From Brasenia schreberi (Eukaryota; Streptophyta; Magnoliopsida; Nymphaeales; Cabombaceae), in contig JAYKKT010000056.1 in NCBI GenBank assembly GCA_036023115.1, forward strand, positions 992,001-1,056,000: 64,000 bases of DNA, given 5' to 3'. Shown here one piece after another: positions 22,780 through 34,446 of this stretch. Under the pieces are notes generated by a model. That model did not search any database. It was not told the origin of the DNA and saw only the letters and a program-made list of their open reading frames with translations. Made by a program: the position numbers and the translations under genes. Position 1 is the first letter of the stretch. Every line of letters begins with the position of its first letter.

Positions 22780-24190
22780 AAAAATACCCGACAAAGGTAA
22801 AGTGGCCCTGATCAACTGAACCGGTTTCAAGTCAAGTGGGCTCGGTTGACTGAGCCTAGGTCAGGTAAGTGGTAGGATTTGATGAAATATAGATCAGCAT
22901 GTCCGGATTTAGGTCGACAAACTCGAATCCGAAACGAGTAGTAGGTGGTCATAGTAGAACACGATAATGGAGACGATCACTGGTGGAGGCATGGGGCAGT
23001 GGAGAACTCGTTGGTTTCAGGTGCTCTTGGGGGAGAAAGAAGGCAGAAGGCAAGCAAAAAGGTGGCGGCTGTTGGTTGAGTCCGGCAGTCCAATTGGCTA
23101 ACAACAAGGGTGAAGTTAGGAAGAGATAGGGCAGGGGTTGAATTGAAGAGAGAATTCGACAAAAGTTTCAGGCGGTGACTGAACAGAAGGCGGACGGTTA
23201 GATTCAGGCAAACCGCGGCCCATGCTCAAGTGGTACGATTATGGAAGAATGTGGAAGAGAGTTACTTGGTTAACGGTGGTTTCGCCTAGGGACTAGCAAT
23301 GCCAGAGTCGGGATACACTCCGTTTTTCAGGGATTGCCCGCAAACGGGTTGAGGATATCGACAATTGGGTGGCAGAAGGGGTTGTAAGCGGGTTGCTAGT
23401 GGATTCTGGCAACAACAACAAAAGCGGCGTCTAGATTGATGTTCGTGTTAAGGAAGCCAGAAGAGATTCTGATGACAATTAACTAGGTTAGTGATGGGCT
23501 ACAGTGGTTCTGGTTCAGGAATGTAGGGGATTGATTCTATTATGTTACAAGAGAAGACGATTGGAATGGTGGGGATGAAGACGGCTCAAGCGTGTAGTTT
23601 GGGGAAGTCCATGCTCTCGTTGGCGACATTCGTATGAACATGGACTTGGTAACCGTTGCAATTGAATCTCATTGATTGAGAATTAGTTGGTGTGCTAACA
23701 ATAGGATTGTGCAAGGCGGGTACCGTAAACAGCAATGTTGCTCGATTCAAGAGAGAGAGAATAAGCAATAGAAAAAAGGGTGTGGAGAGAGAGAAAGAGG
23801 GCGTAGCTTAAAGGGAATGCGGCAGCTACCTGAGAAAGAGAGCAATGATCAAAGACCGAAAAACCAATAGGACAGAAAATCAATCTATTAATTAGACTAT
23901 AATTCTATACATACCTCAACTAGAACACATGGAGTCTATTTATAGACTTAATTACGTTTGGCATATGTAAACTCTTATAAACATAGGAAGCTCAATAAGA
24001 TAGACACTTTAATTGTCTTCAGATAATTTCATCCTCAAAAGATGAAGTCCTTTACTTAAACTATTGAAATGTCTGTTATCTAAATTGGTTAGCTGGACTC
24101 CTATTTGGATTAGACTCTTCATCTTCATTTGCATTTGAGAATTCGGATGAGTTGGATTTTGGATCTCTGATTAACTTTATGGATTTTCTT
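22780..24190. repeat. Unclassified dispersed repeat, copy A (~1.4 kb)
   Basis: Collinear with 27870-29590 in the same orientation. Shared landmarks in order: GATTTGATGAAATATAGATCAGCA, GGCAAGCAAAAAGGTGGCGGCT, AGTCCAATTGGCTA, CTCAAGTGGTACGATTATGGAAGAA, TTGGGATACACTC-like text, GTGATGGGCTACAGTGGTTC, TTGAATCTCATTGATTGAGA, AAACCAATAGGACAGAAAATCAATCTA, and CTCAATAAGATAGACACT. Copies differ by many substitutions and indels. The GC content is higher than the surroundings, especially at 22900-23600. No domain or terminal repeats were recognised. Confidence 0.8.
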
Positions 24191-24431
24191 CTATACTACT
24201 AACAAAAGTAAATCCATTTACTAGGAAAGGAATAACGACTCACAATGGCATATGACCTAATATCTCCAAACTTTATTCAAAATAATCTGGACTCATCTAG
24301 CGAACTCCAAGCAAATGAGTTGTGCAAATAATGAAAGTAAAGCTATACTACTGGATTTCGGACATGCACTTCAATCACTGTGGTAGAACTTCAGATAAAT
24401 TAGATCCATCGAGTTAAAATCTTGTGCTCCA

Positions 24432-24435
<4 letters not shown>

Positions 24436-24478
<43 letters not shown>
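24436..24478. repeat. (TA)n microsatellite
   Basis: About 43 bp of uninterrupted TA repeat between repeat copy A and the solo LTR. Confidence 0.95.
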
Positions 24479-24479
<1 letters not shown>

Positions 24480-24711
24480 TTGCCTCAAAAAGTACTTTCA
24501 TAAAAAGGTCTAATGTGAAGATCATGATATGCCACCTGCAGCATAAGTCAAGCTCGATTTATCAAGCACCATAGGCTTTGTAGGTTTATATCTTGGTGTA
24601 TAATGAGTACCACATGAGAAAGCTTTACAATCATGGTTGATCTTTTCTAAATAGCTTTGCTCAATTAATTTCATTGTACTACCAACTTGATCAATAAATT
24701 TTAGGACTTGT

Positions 24712-26796
24712 TGTCACACCCGCTCGAGTCGTGACCACGACCCAGCCCAAGCCGATGCCACGTGGCTGCTTCTCGCGCGGGCGTGATGGTGAGCAGTAAC
24801 CAAATACAATACTAATTTAATGCAAACTCAAGAAATAACTAACTGAAATAAATATCCATATCAAAGTTCTAAACAACATGTCCAAAATGGTGCGGGGCCC
24901 ACCCAACAATAACCCCGAATAAAAGACTTTCTAAATCATTCAATACTTATCATACCATCTAAAATAAAAATGCACTTCTATCAAACTCCTACTCTGCTCC
25001 GTGTGCCTTCGAAGTGCTAGCTTCAGGATGAGTTGTAAAACAATAGGATGAGCTCCTATACATAGCTTAGTAGTGAGGTTAAATATCTTTAAATAGAAAA
25101 ATACTAAAAGCATGCATAGTTCACAATCATTTCATAGCAAAGTACATTTAACTTGAAATCATGATCTCAAATTCATACACACACTCAAACACGCGCACAC
25201 ATCATTAGTTTCGATAATTACAACCTATACTGTGTCTGCCCCAAAGGCCACGGGAGTCGTCCGACCCTCCCTAACGTGACCTCGGTAACCCCGTCCACGA
25301 CGGTAACCACGCCGACTCTCACGGTAGAGTGCCCGGGAACACACCCTATATTCGCCCCAAGCCGGATCACCCGAGGGACCTGCAAGTCTCTAGTGACCTC
25401 ACACAAACCACACAAGTACGACTCGTATATTCACACATCATTACATTTCTAAAACCAAATTCAGTTCATCACATTCACAAATCATATTCAGATCCACCAT
25501 TATCCAAAATCAACCTCATATCCACACAACATTTAAACAACATATAAATACCATGTTCATACAACCCATGCACATCAAAACATGCTCTTTGTCAAACAGT
25601 GTCATAAACATGTTCTATTTGAAAAACATATCAAATAACCCATAATTACGAATAACATTTCATAAACATCAATAAAACAATTATCAATCATGCACATTTA
25701 AATCTGTCTAAAACAGTAAAATCACTTCTAGCATGGTTCTGTCAAAGAATGCATAACCCCCTACCTGAAGGAGCGCTAAGATCCAGTCCCCAAGCTGTTG
25801 GGCCACTCTTATCACCACCAAATCCTCTAATTTTAATCTCTAAATAATTACAAATAATTAAAATATTAAAATTTATTTAACTATAAATCTAACGAAACAA
25901 ACTGTATCTGAATCGGATCCCAAACCCTAATATGGATCCGTTTAAGCTATCCAAGATCCAAATCGATACCCAGATCCATATCTGATCCAAATGAGTGACA
26001 CAATAGGTAGCTTGTGTCACTGTGTCAACAGAGAACCTTTAACTACTGACACGTGTCTTGTTTCTAACCTATAAACCCATTTCAAGACACGACCCAAACT
26101 TGACCCGTTTCTGACATAGAACCCGACATGAAACCTGTTTTGACATAGAAGTGGTTCTTAACATGCGATATGAGGATACAACATTAATCAGTGTCGGTTC
26201 ATGACATTTTTTTTACACGATACGTCGTGTCCGATACGACACGACACGGAAACGAGGGACACACCCAAAAGGGTCGGTTCACATGGTTTTTCGGCATCAA
26301 TTTCACCGGTTTTCGGCAACGATTAAGGCCGACGATGGTCCTCAACCGATCACCTTCCCTTCTTCTTCCAACCCAATCCATCAATGGTCGCCGGCGGTGT
26401 CTTTTTCGCCAGAAAATTTATGAAAAACAGTAACTCGGATTTGAGAAAAATTTCATGAATCTATGCTTGTTTTGAGCCGATTTTCACGTAATAAGGCTTA
26501 TTTTCGAAGGTTTAGCATGAAACAAACAAAAGCCCTATGATCTAACTCTATTTTAGCAACTAAAAGTGAGAAATTTGACAAAAATAAAAATGAGAATTTT
26601 TTTACCTGATTTCAGTGACTCTTCACATTTTCCAGTCGATGCAATCGCTCCCGAGATCTTTCCCCAGCAGATCACACTCTCTACGTCTTATATGGCCAGC
26701 CAAGGGAAGCAAAGGGTCGTCCCTTTGCATCCCTTGCACAGAGTAACGCTCGAGCGTTACTCTGTGTTATGGCCTTTCAATGCCTGACCCGTTACA
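24712..26796 (+). mobile_element. Solo LTR, 2.1 kb, with 5-bp target duplication
   Basis: Begins TGTCACACCCGC and ends CTGACCCGTTACA, giving TG..CA ends. It is flanked by an exact CTTGT on both sides (24707-24711 and 26797-26801). A 5-bp duplication is what LTR-retrotransposon integrases leave. There is no internal coding domain, primer-binding site or second LTR, so this is best read as a solo LTR left by recombination between two LTRs. The TGTCACACCC start and 2-kb length suggest a plant Ty3/gypsy element. A TATA-like TCTTATATGG lies at about 26685-26694, just before a pair of hairpins. Orientation is taken from the TG..CA ends and the TATA position. Confidence 0.85.
26701..26766. repeat. 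Two abutting hairpins, one a perfect 30-bp palindrome
   Basis: 26701-26736 is an inverted repeat with 16-bp arms (CAAGGGAAGCAAAGGG), one mismatch and a 4-base loop TCGT. It is followed without a gap by 26737-26766, a perfect 30-bp palindrome made of CACAGAGTAACGCTC and its reverse complement. Both lie within the last 100 bp of the solo LTR, just downstream of a TATA-like box. Confidence 0.95.
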
Positions 26797-26801
26797 CTTG
26801 T

Positions 26802-27698
26802 AGGAATTCATAAGTTGATTTTTAGGTGCTGGATGTAGGTTATCCTTCAATTCACATGATTGAAATTATGGAAATGGATCTTATCATCTACATCGGTACT
26901 ACAAGATTGCTTGATTCATTTGGAATAATTTGACTATATCTTAATGCTAAAAACTTAGGTTTATCTTGCATTGGGAAGATGACTCAAAGAACTATCGGTC
27001 AATAAATTTTTAGAAATTTTCTATAGTTGGAGAATACCTGGTGAATTTTGTTCAACCCAAATCAATTTTACTACAACTTTATTATGGGCCATAATATTTC
27101 ACCAGCAAAAATTCTAGCTTCATTTGGCCTTGCTTGTGGTTTATACAAATATAATGATAAGTCATGGCTGACCTCATGCTTCTTAATTTTTAGGAACAAA
27201 CATGGATAAAAGATTTATGCAATTACGATCATAAACATATGTTATGTTGAACCTTACTTGAAAAATAGATACTCGAGATTCCAGGATAGTGAAATATTTG
27301 TTATCACGTCTGAATCGAGAAAGTACGAAGCAATAAAGTGCGTGGCAACTGTAGAGGTATGACTGGTGGGCAGCTGGAGGTTGAATCATTGTTTGAGCAG
27401 CCGCTGGAGTTGCCCATTGGTTGGTGCAGAGCTTTTTTTTTATCTTGTCGATCATCGCTATAAATTAAGAGTCGAGTGAGGTCCCAAACTCCATGCATAA
27501 CTTCTCCAAATCGCTCCGTAAGACGGAGCACTTTGAACCGTGATAAATTGCTTTCATCCTTGATACGATTGTTGAACTTTTGTATATACAAAATTCGATT
27601 GAAACATCTTTGAAACTAGACAATTCATTCCAATATGCACGATCCTATAGAATAATTCAATTCGAGTCAATGGTGAGTCGTGCATGAAAATCATATAC

Positions 27699-27771
<73 letters not shown>

Positions 27772-27869
27772 CCACATATGGTTCTCAAAATAGCACCACT
27801 GTAAAGAGCTTGTCAAGAGTTTTCTTGCTACCTATATATATACCACTACTGTTTCGAGCAAGAGAGAAA
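26802..27869. other. Intergenic, with long (TA)n at 27703-27769
   Basis: No gene recognised. A 95-codon minus-strand frame at 27304-27591 has no known domain. The (TA)n tract of about 67 bp is one of the longest in the window. Confidence 0.5.
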
Positions 27870-29590
27870 TCATCGATCAAAGATAAGTCTTTGTCAGCTG
27901 GGCCAATTTTGAGTCAAATGGGCTCGATTGATCAATCCTAGGTCCGGTGAGGACTAAGTTTTGATGAAATAGATCAGCAGGTCTGGATTTAGGTCTACAA
28001 ACCTGAACTAGATCTGCGTAGGAGATGGTTAAACTAAGTCGAGATCAACGGTCTGGAGGCTTAGCACAATGGTGAAACTCGTCAGTTCTAGGTACACGGG
28101 TGGCAGAAAGAAGAAGGCAAGCAAAAAGGTGATGGCTATTGCAAAAAGGTGTTGAAAAATACCGTATAAATACATACATAAGAAACCAATATGCAACAAT
28201 TATAAATGCTTCAATCAAATACAACTGCAGATCCAAAGAAAGCATTAACAAACCGTACGAAAAATATAAAAAAAAAGGAATTAGAAAGGGAAACATGTCT
28301 TCCTCAAGCTCTTTGAGCTAAGGTTATCTTTTCAACTATATAAAAAGACACTTGAGTTTCTCATGGTTCAATATGGGACTAAACTTTGTCATCTCTATTT
28401 TCTCATGCACAACTCTCTCACAAGTGACTTTTATACTTTAGGACTTTCGCATATATCAATGATCATCAATCAAATATTTAGAAATTCGAAACATGAATTA
28501 AATAATATTAATTCACATTAATTTAATTAACCCAACCATAATTAACATTAAATCCAACATGACTGATAGAGTCTAGCGGTCCAGTTGGCTAGCGGCAATG
28601 GTAAAGCAATTGTAGAGATTTAATCGAATGGCAGTTTCAGCCGGCGATTGAACACAGCGCAGATTTGGTTCTGATGATTGGATTTAGGCGAACCACAGTC
28701 GACGCTCAAGTGGTTTGATTGTGGAAGAAGGTCGAAGATGATTTGGTTGATTAGTGGTGGCTTTATGAAAGGACCAGTAATGACAGAGTTGGGATACACT
28801 CGGTGTTTCTGGGAACATAATTAAGGTGCAAAGGGGTTGTAGGCTGTCTGGTGGAGTCTGGCGAGAACAACAAAAGTGACAAGATTGATGCTGGTGGTTC
28901 AGGCGGCCATAAGAGATTCCAACAACGATTGATTAGGTTGGTGATGGGCTACAGTGGTTCCGGTGGAGGAAGGTAGGGAATTGGGATGGCGGTGATTCGG
29001 TTACGGTAAAAGGGAAGACGACTTGGATTGGTGGAGATAAGTATGTTTCAAGAGCGTCGTTGAGGAAGTCCATGCTGATGTCGGCAGCAGTCAGACGAAC
29101 AAGAGCTCAACAGCAGCAACAATTGAATCTCATTGATTGAGATTGTAGTTGGTGTGCTAACAACAAAAATGTGCACGGCTAGTTTTGTGACTTAATGTTG
29201 CTTGATTCAAGGAGAGAATAACCAATGGATAGAAGGGTAGAGATAAAGAGAAAACACGTAAACCAAGGAAATACATAGTTCCTTGAGAAAGAGAGCAATT
29301 GAAAAAGGTCAAGAAACCAACAGGAAAGAAAATCAATCTACGATAATTCCAAGTACACCTCAATTATAAGAGATGAACTCTTCTTCTACACTCATGTACA
29401 TATACAAAAACTCAATAAGATGGACGCTCTATTTGTCCTCTAATAACTTCATCTTCAAATGGTGCAGTCTTTCTCTACTTAAGCTTTTCAAATGTCCTTT
29501 ATCTAAATTAGATTAGCTGAACTCCTATTTGAGTGTCGATTTGGAATAGAATTGGATCTTTAGGTCTTTAAATCTCAACTAGACCTTCAA
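27870..29590. repeat. Unclassified dispersed repeat, copy B, interrupted
   Basis: Same family and orientation as 22780-24190. It is split at about 28150-28559 by a 410-bp block absent from copy A; the flanks rejoin at GATGGCTATTG | ATAGAGTCTAGCGGTCC. The unit is about 1.3 kb without the insertion. Confidence 0.8.
28150..28559 (+). mobile_element. Probable solo LTR (410 bp) inside repeat copy B
   Basis: Starts TGTTGAAAAATACC and ends AAATCCAACA, so its termini are inverted (TGTTG..CAACA) as in plant LTRs. It contains a TATA-like CAACTATATAAAAAGACAC at about 28334. It is absent from the paralogous repeat copy A, which supports an insertion. The immediate 5-bp flanks (AAAGG and TGACT) do not match, so the target duplication is lost or the borders are slightly off. 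Confidence 0.5.
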
Positions 29591-30683
29591 GTAAGATCCT
29601 CGTGACAATGATCATCATTGTGCTCGATCTTGTACCACAGTAACATTTATCTTCAGAAAAGCATTCAAATCATCACATCCAATAATACACTCGTTTTGCG
29701 GTTTAGGTACTTGAGAGTTTTTTTAAAACTGTTGGAATTATTTGTAACTAGCTTTATAGCAAATTTAATGAATCCGGACAAAGTGGCAATACAATTGTTG
29801 ATAGCTATTTGTTCCATTGTGAATCTAGAATTGTGGGTACTGTATCAATAACTATGAAAGGTAATGTCTCCGACTACTTTGTGATGTCTTGATTCCGGTA
29901 AATTAATATTCTATAACTATTTGACAACGTATTCCAACTATTGTAGCGAGTAAAACAATCAAATTGAAGGTTTATATATTCAATGGTGCTTTCTTTACAA
30001 CTGAAAAGTACTCAAATAGTATATCTTCTTACTTTTGAATGTCAAGTTTACATCAGTACAAAAATTAGGTTTGCAACGGCAGTTTTGAAATGATAGTTTG
30101 GTGGAACCACCTTAATGTATGGTATAAAATGGCTGTTTTGCAACCATCATACAATACATTAATAATATGGTAAACAGGTTTCTCCACCCTCTCACTCTCT
30201 TTGTTGCCGAACTCCCCACAACTCAGATGGGCCTGCATGGATCCAACCCCGCAGCCAGATCAATACATCGCTTTTCAACGTCACATAACCTTTGGCAGCA
30301 TTTGCATGGGACATATGGCATCACCCAAAAAATTGTGAAAAACCGGGTTATGCTCGGAGACCTATTTTTGAGTCATTAAACACGAAGTAACATGATGTGA
30401 ACGGCTCGAAACACAAAACAGTTGGCAATATTAAAGCTTTAGAGGTCCAACGTGACATAAAAGATCTGGTAAGTTTGGGTTAAGCTGTGCCAGACATGAA
30501 CGACGAATAATACGAACACAAAATTTTATGCATGTTAAGGAGCATAAATATTGCGAGCTTTATTGGAGGAATTGTAAGACCCCTATCAGCTCCGATGCAT
30601 GATTTGGTTTCACGACACAAGTTGGGAACAGACATGTGAAATGTCTTTTTCATTTTTTTTTCATTAGAACAAGGATTTCTTAT
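29591..30683. other. Intergenic, no gene seen
   Basis: AT-rich sequence. Short open frames at 29618-29851 and 30167-30379 lack recognisable features. Confidence 0.45.
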
Positions 30684-30701
30684 GTTTTATTCCTGAAGAT
30701 A
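30684..30701. repeat. Left target-site duplication of RTE LINE 2
   Basis: GTTTTATTCCTGAAGATA, repeated with one mismatch (G/A) at 33788-33805. Confidence 0.9.
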
Positions 30702-30836
30702 ACAACAACAACAACTAAGCCTTTTCTCATACTAGACGGGGTCGGCTACATGAATTCTTTGTTTCCACAGATCCCTATTGTGTGCCATGTTAGCAGTTAA
30801 CTCCCAATAAGCTAGATCATTCTTTATTGTTTCTTT

Positions 30837-32495
30837 TCAACACTTTTGTGGTCGTCCTCTACCTCTTTTAATACTTTCCAAATTTAGTTTTTCTACCCTT
30901 CTTACAGGTTCTTCTTCTGATCTTCGTTCTATATGTCCAAACCATCTTAAACGATGTTCTCTCATTTTATCCTCTATTGGTGCCACTCCTAATTTGTTTC
31001 TAATAACCTCATTATGTATATGGTCTTTTCTTGTATGACCACTCATCCATCTCAACATCTTCATTTCTGTCACAGACATCTTTTGTACATGTTGATGATT
31101 AACTGCCCAACACTCAGAACCATAAAACATGGCAGGCCTAATTGCTGCTCTATAATATTTACCTTTTAATTTTAATGGTATCTTCTTATCACAAAGAATA
31201 CCTGATGCTCCTCTCCATTTTAACCAACCAGCATTAATTCTATGTGTAACATCTCCATCAATTCTTCCATCACTTTGAAAAATTGACCCTAGGTATTTAA
31301 AACTTTCCTTTTGGGGAATGCAATGTGTGCCAATTTTAATTTCTATGTCCTCTGAAGTAGCCAAATGATCAAACTTACATTCCATATATTCTGTCTTTGT
31401 TCTACTAAGTCGGAGGCCTTTGCTTTCTAATTTTTCCCTCCATAGTTCCAATTTTCTATTAACTTTTTTCTTAGACTCCTCCACTAATACAATGTCATCT
31501 GCAAATAACATACACCAAGGTACTTCATCTTGAATATGTTTTGTTAACTCATCCATCACCATTATAAATAAGTATGGACTTAAAGTTGATCCTTGATGTA
31601 ACCCAATATTAACTTCAAAGAAGTATGTCGTTCCTTCATGAGTCCTCACACATGTTTTTGCACCATCATACATGTCTCTTATAAGGTTAATATATGTCAA
31701 TGGGATACCTCTTTTTTCCAAAGTTCTCCAAAGAACCTCCCTCGATACCCTATTATAAGCTTTTTCTAGATCAATAAATATCATGTGAAGGTCTTTCTTT
31801 TTTGCTCTAAAATGTTTCATAAGACATCTCAAAAGGTGAATCACTTTAATAGTAGATCTGTTTGGCATAAATCCAAATTGGTTCTTTGTTATACTTGATA
31901 CTTCTCTTAACCTACGTTCGATAATTCTTTCCCATAATTTCATAGTATGACTCATTAACTTGATACCTCGATAATTCGCACAATTTTGAATGTCTCTCTT
32001 GTTCTTATATATGGGTATAAGTTTACTTGCTCTCCATTCCTCGAGCATCTTTTGGTTTTTCCATATTTCATTAAATAGCCTTGTGAGACAAGTGATTCCT
32101 ATTTCTCCTAGTATTTTCCAAACTTCTATAGGAATATTATCTGGTCCAACCGATTTACCACTCTTCATATGTTTAAGAGCTTCTTTGACTTCATTCTTTT
32201 GTATACATCGGTAGAAATTGTGGTTTATATACTTTTCTGACTTGGCTAAATCTCCTAAACTAATACTAACATCTTTATTTTCATTAAAAAGATTATAAAA
32301 ATAGTTTTTCCAACTATTTCTTATATCATCATTTGCCACTAGAATTTTTTCATCCTCGTCTTTTATGCATATAACATAATTAAGATCTTTAGTTTTCTTA
32401 TCTCTAGCCCTAGCTATCCTAAAAATATCTCTTTCACCCTCTTTTGAGTTGAGTTTTTTTATATAAGTCATCCCAAATCTTAGCTTTTGCTTCAC
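30837..32495 (-). pseudogene. RTE reverse transcriptase, open for 552 codons
   Basis: The complete palm and fingers region is readable: [39 protein letters not shown], motif [14 protein letters not shown] with its Asp, [12 protein letters not shown], and the catalytic FADDIVL. A C-terminal RTE region ([28 protein letters not shown]) follows. The frame closes at a TGA (30837-30839) where copy 1 reads TGG (Trp), about 45 codons before the natural end. The upstream end overlaps the endonuclease frame by 62 bp in the +1 frame. The domain itself could still fold, but the element as a whole needs two frames and has stops in the endonuclease, so it is annotated as a pseudogene. Confidence 0.85.
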
Positions 32496-33693
32496 TAATG
32501 GCCTTTTTCGCTTTATTCTTTGCTTTCTTATAAGCTTCTAAAGTTTCACTAGTTTTCTTAGCATAATGTAATTTGTAACATGCCCTCTTTACCTTGATTT
32601 TATTTTGTACTATTTCACTCCACCACCAAGCTTCTTTTTGTGCTGGTACACCTCCCTTAGATACCCCTAACTCATCTTTCGCCACTTTCCTAATATGTAT
32701 AGCCATATTGTTCCACATACCACAGGGTGTGCCAACATAATTCCAAACATCTCCTTGAAGGACTTTCTGTTTAAATATATCTTCTTTCTCGCTTTTGAGG
32801 TTCCGCCATTTAGTCCGAATAACTCGATGCACTCTTTTCTTCTTTGTCCATTTTTTTATTTGTAAATCCATAACTAAAAGTTGATGTTGGGTGGTTAAGC
32901 TTTCTCGTGGAATTACCTTACAATCTTTACAACATGCTCTATCTTTTTTTCTACAAATAAAGTAATCAATTTGTGTTTGTGATAAGCCACTCTTATAAGT
33001 AATTAAATGTTCATCTCATTTTTTGAAGATTGTATTGACTATAAAGAGATCAAATGACATAGCAAAATTTAAAATCTCCCTACCTTCCTCGTTTATATCC
33101 CCAAAACCAAAGTTTCCATGAATCCCTTGATATCCTAATGCCTCTTTACCGACATGTCCATGTAAATCTCCTCCTAAACAAATCATCTTCCTTTGTGGAA
33201 TCTTTTGAAACACCTTATCTAACTCTTCTAAAAAAACTATCTTTATACTATCTTCTAATCCTACTTGGGGTGCGTAAGCACAAACTATATTCAAAACCTC
33301 TACTCCTAACACTAATTTCAATGTCATGATTCGGTCACAATATCATTGTATGTCTACTACACTCTCCTTTAAATCTTTATTTATGATAATACCAACTCCG
33401 TTTCGAGCCTTTTCTTTACCTGAGTACCATAATTTAAAACCTGTATCCTCTATCTTCTTTGCTTTTTCTCCAACCCATTTTGTCTCTTGTAAACATAGAA
33501 TATGAATCTTTTTCCGAATCCTAGTATCTACCACCTCCATTAGCTTACCCGATAATGTTCCGATATTCCAAGAACTAATACGAATCTTATTATCTAGGAC
33601 TAGCTTTCTTACCCCCCGCATCCGTCCATAATCAAAATGCGGAGAAAGAATGTTATAAAATTTTTTGTAATCCATGTTATAAAAATCTGACAA
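32434..33693 (-). pseudogene. RTE endonuclease region, two in-frame stops
   Basis: The endonuclease domain of copy 2 is read in three pieces. The first, 33693-33343, covers ISSWNIGTLSGKL, CLQETKWVGE and GFKLWYSG. The second, 33327-33016, covers CAYAPQVGLEDS and GGDLHGHVG. The third runs from 33015 down to 32434, with the basic linker and a stop. Both internal TGA codons stand where copy 1 has CGA. GGDLHGHVG has His where copy 1 has Asn (GGDLNGHVG), a change at a usually conserved active-site Asn. Confidence 0.85.
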
Positions 33694-33787
33694 AGTTTTA
33701 CGTTGGCTGTCGGAAGCCTAACACAACCCTCCTTTATCCGGGCTTGGGACCGGCAATGCAAGGATGATCCCTTACATGGGCGGAGTT

Positions 33788-33805
33788 GTTTTATTCCTAA
33801 AGATA
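33788..33805. repeat. Right target-site duplication of RTE LINE 2
   Basis: GTTTTATTCCTAAAGATA, partner of 30684-30701 with one mismatch. Confidence 0.9.
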
Positions 33806-34009
33806 AGTTTTATAATTAAAAACAATAGTTTCATTGAAGCTTTCGCTAGAATAATTTATAAGTTGTCCAGTGCATGCTACAACTCAAGACTAAGTTTCTA
33901 CTTGTCACTTGAGGCTAGCAATGCTCTGGAGGCTGTATATATCGATTGCATCCAGTACTCAGACATGCGTGACCTGTCAAGTCCACTTTCTCTCTCTTCT
34001 CTATGTGCC

Positions 34010-34011
<2 letters not shown>

Positions 34012-34065
<54 letters not shown>
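34012..34065. repeat. (TA)n microsatellite
   Basis: About 54 bp of uninterrupted TA repeat, just outside the 5' end of RTE copy 2. Confidence 0.95.
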
Positions 34066-34067
<2 letters not shown>

Positions 34068-34366
34068 ACATATTTGGGTTTATATTTATTTATATCTATG
34101 TATTTATATGAGAAAGTTGGAGGATACTAATAACAATATAAACAACTCATTCAAACTAATCTCGACAACACAATCAAAGATTATGAGTGATTGAGAATGA
34201 AAATAAAACAGTACAAAAGTACACACTTTTTATGTGATACTTGGTTACTCCAAATGTACTTTTTCCTTTTCTTCTCTAATATAAATCATTTATGTATCTC
34301 AATTATTTGTTTGAGATTATATAGATAGAGTTTTTATATAAGTAGTTTGCATCCTCCACTCTCTCC

Positions 34367-34370
<4 letters not shown>

Positions 34371-34435
<65 letters not shown>

Positions 34436-34446
34436 AAGAGAGAGAG
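34371..34446. repeat. (AT)n(AG)n compound microsatellite
   Basis: About 50 bp AT followed by about 26 bp AG with one interruption. Confidence 0.95.

Larger units (their letters stand above)
30702..33787 (-). mobile_element. RTE-clade LINE, full length (copy 2)
   Basis: A 3.1-kb element on the minus strand. Its 5' end at 33787 reads AACTCCGCCCATGTAAGGG, as in copy 1, and it ends at 30702 in a TTG-repeat tail. It is flanked by an 18-bp target duplication with one mismatch. Coding capacity is endonuclease then reverse transcriptase. It lacks the ~200-bp repeat block found near the 5' end of copy 1. The reverse-transcriptase frame is open for 552 codons, making it the better preserved copy, but the endonuclease frame has stops. 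Confidence 0.93.

Noticed and set aside
27554..27775. 73-codon minus-strand frame with Ile-Tyr repeats
   Set aside because: Translation of a (TA)n microsatellite.
31990..32214. Plus-strand frame in RTE copy 2
   Set aside because: Antisense shadow of the reverse transcriptase; the same shadow occurs in copy 1.
33764..34194. Three overlapping frames near 34 kb
   Set aside because: All run through the (TA)n tract; no domain outside it.
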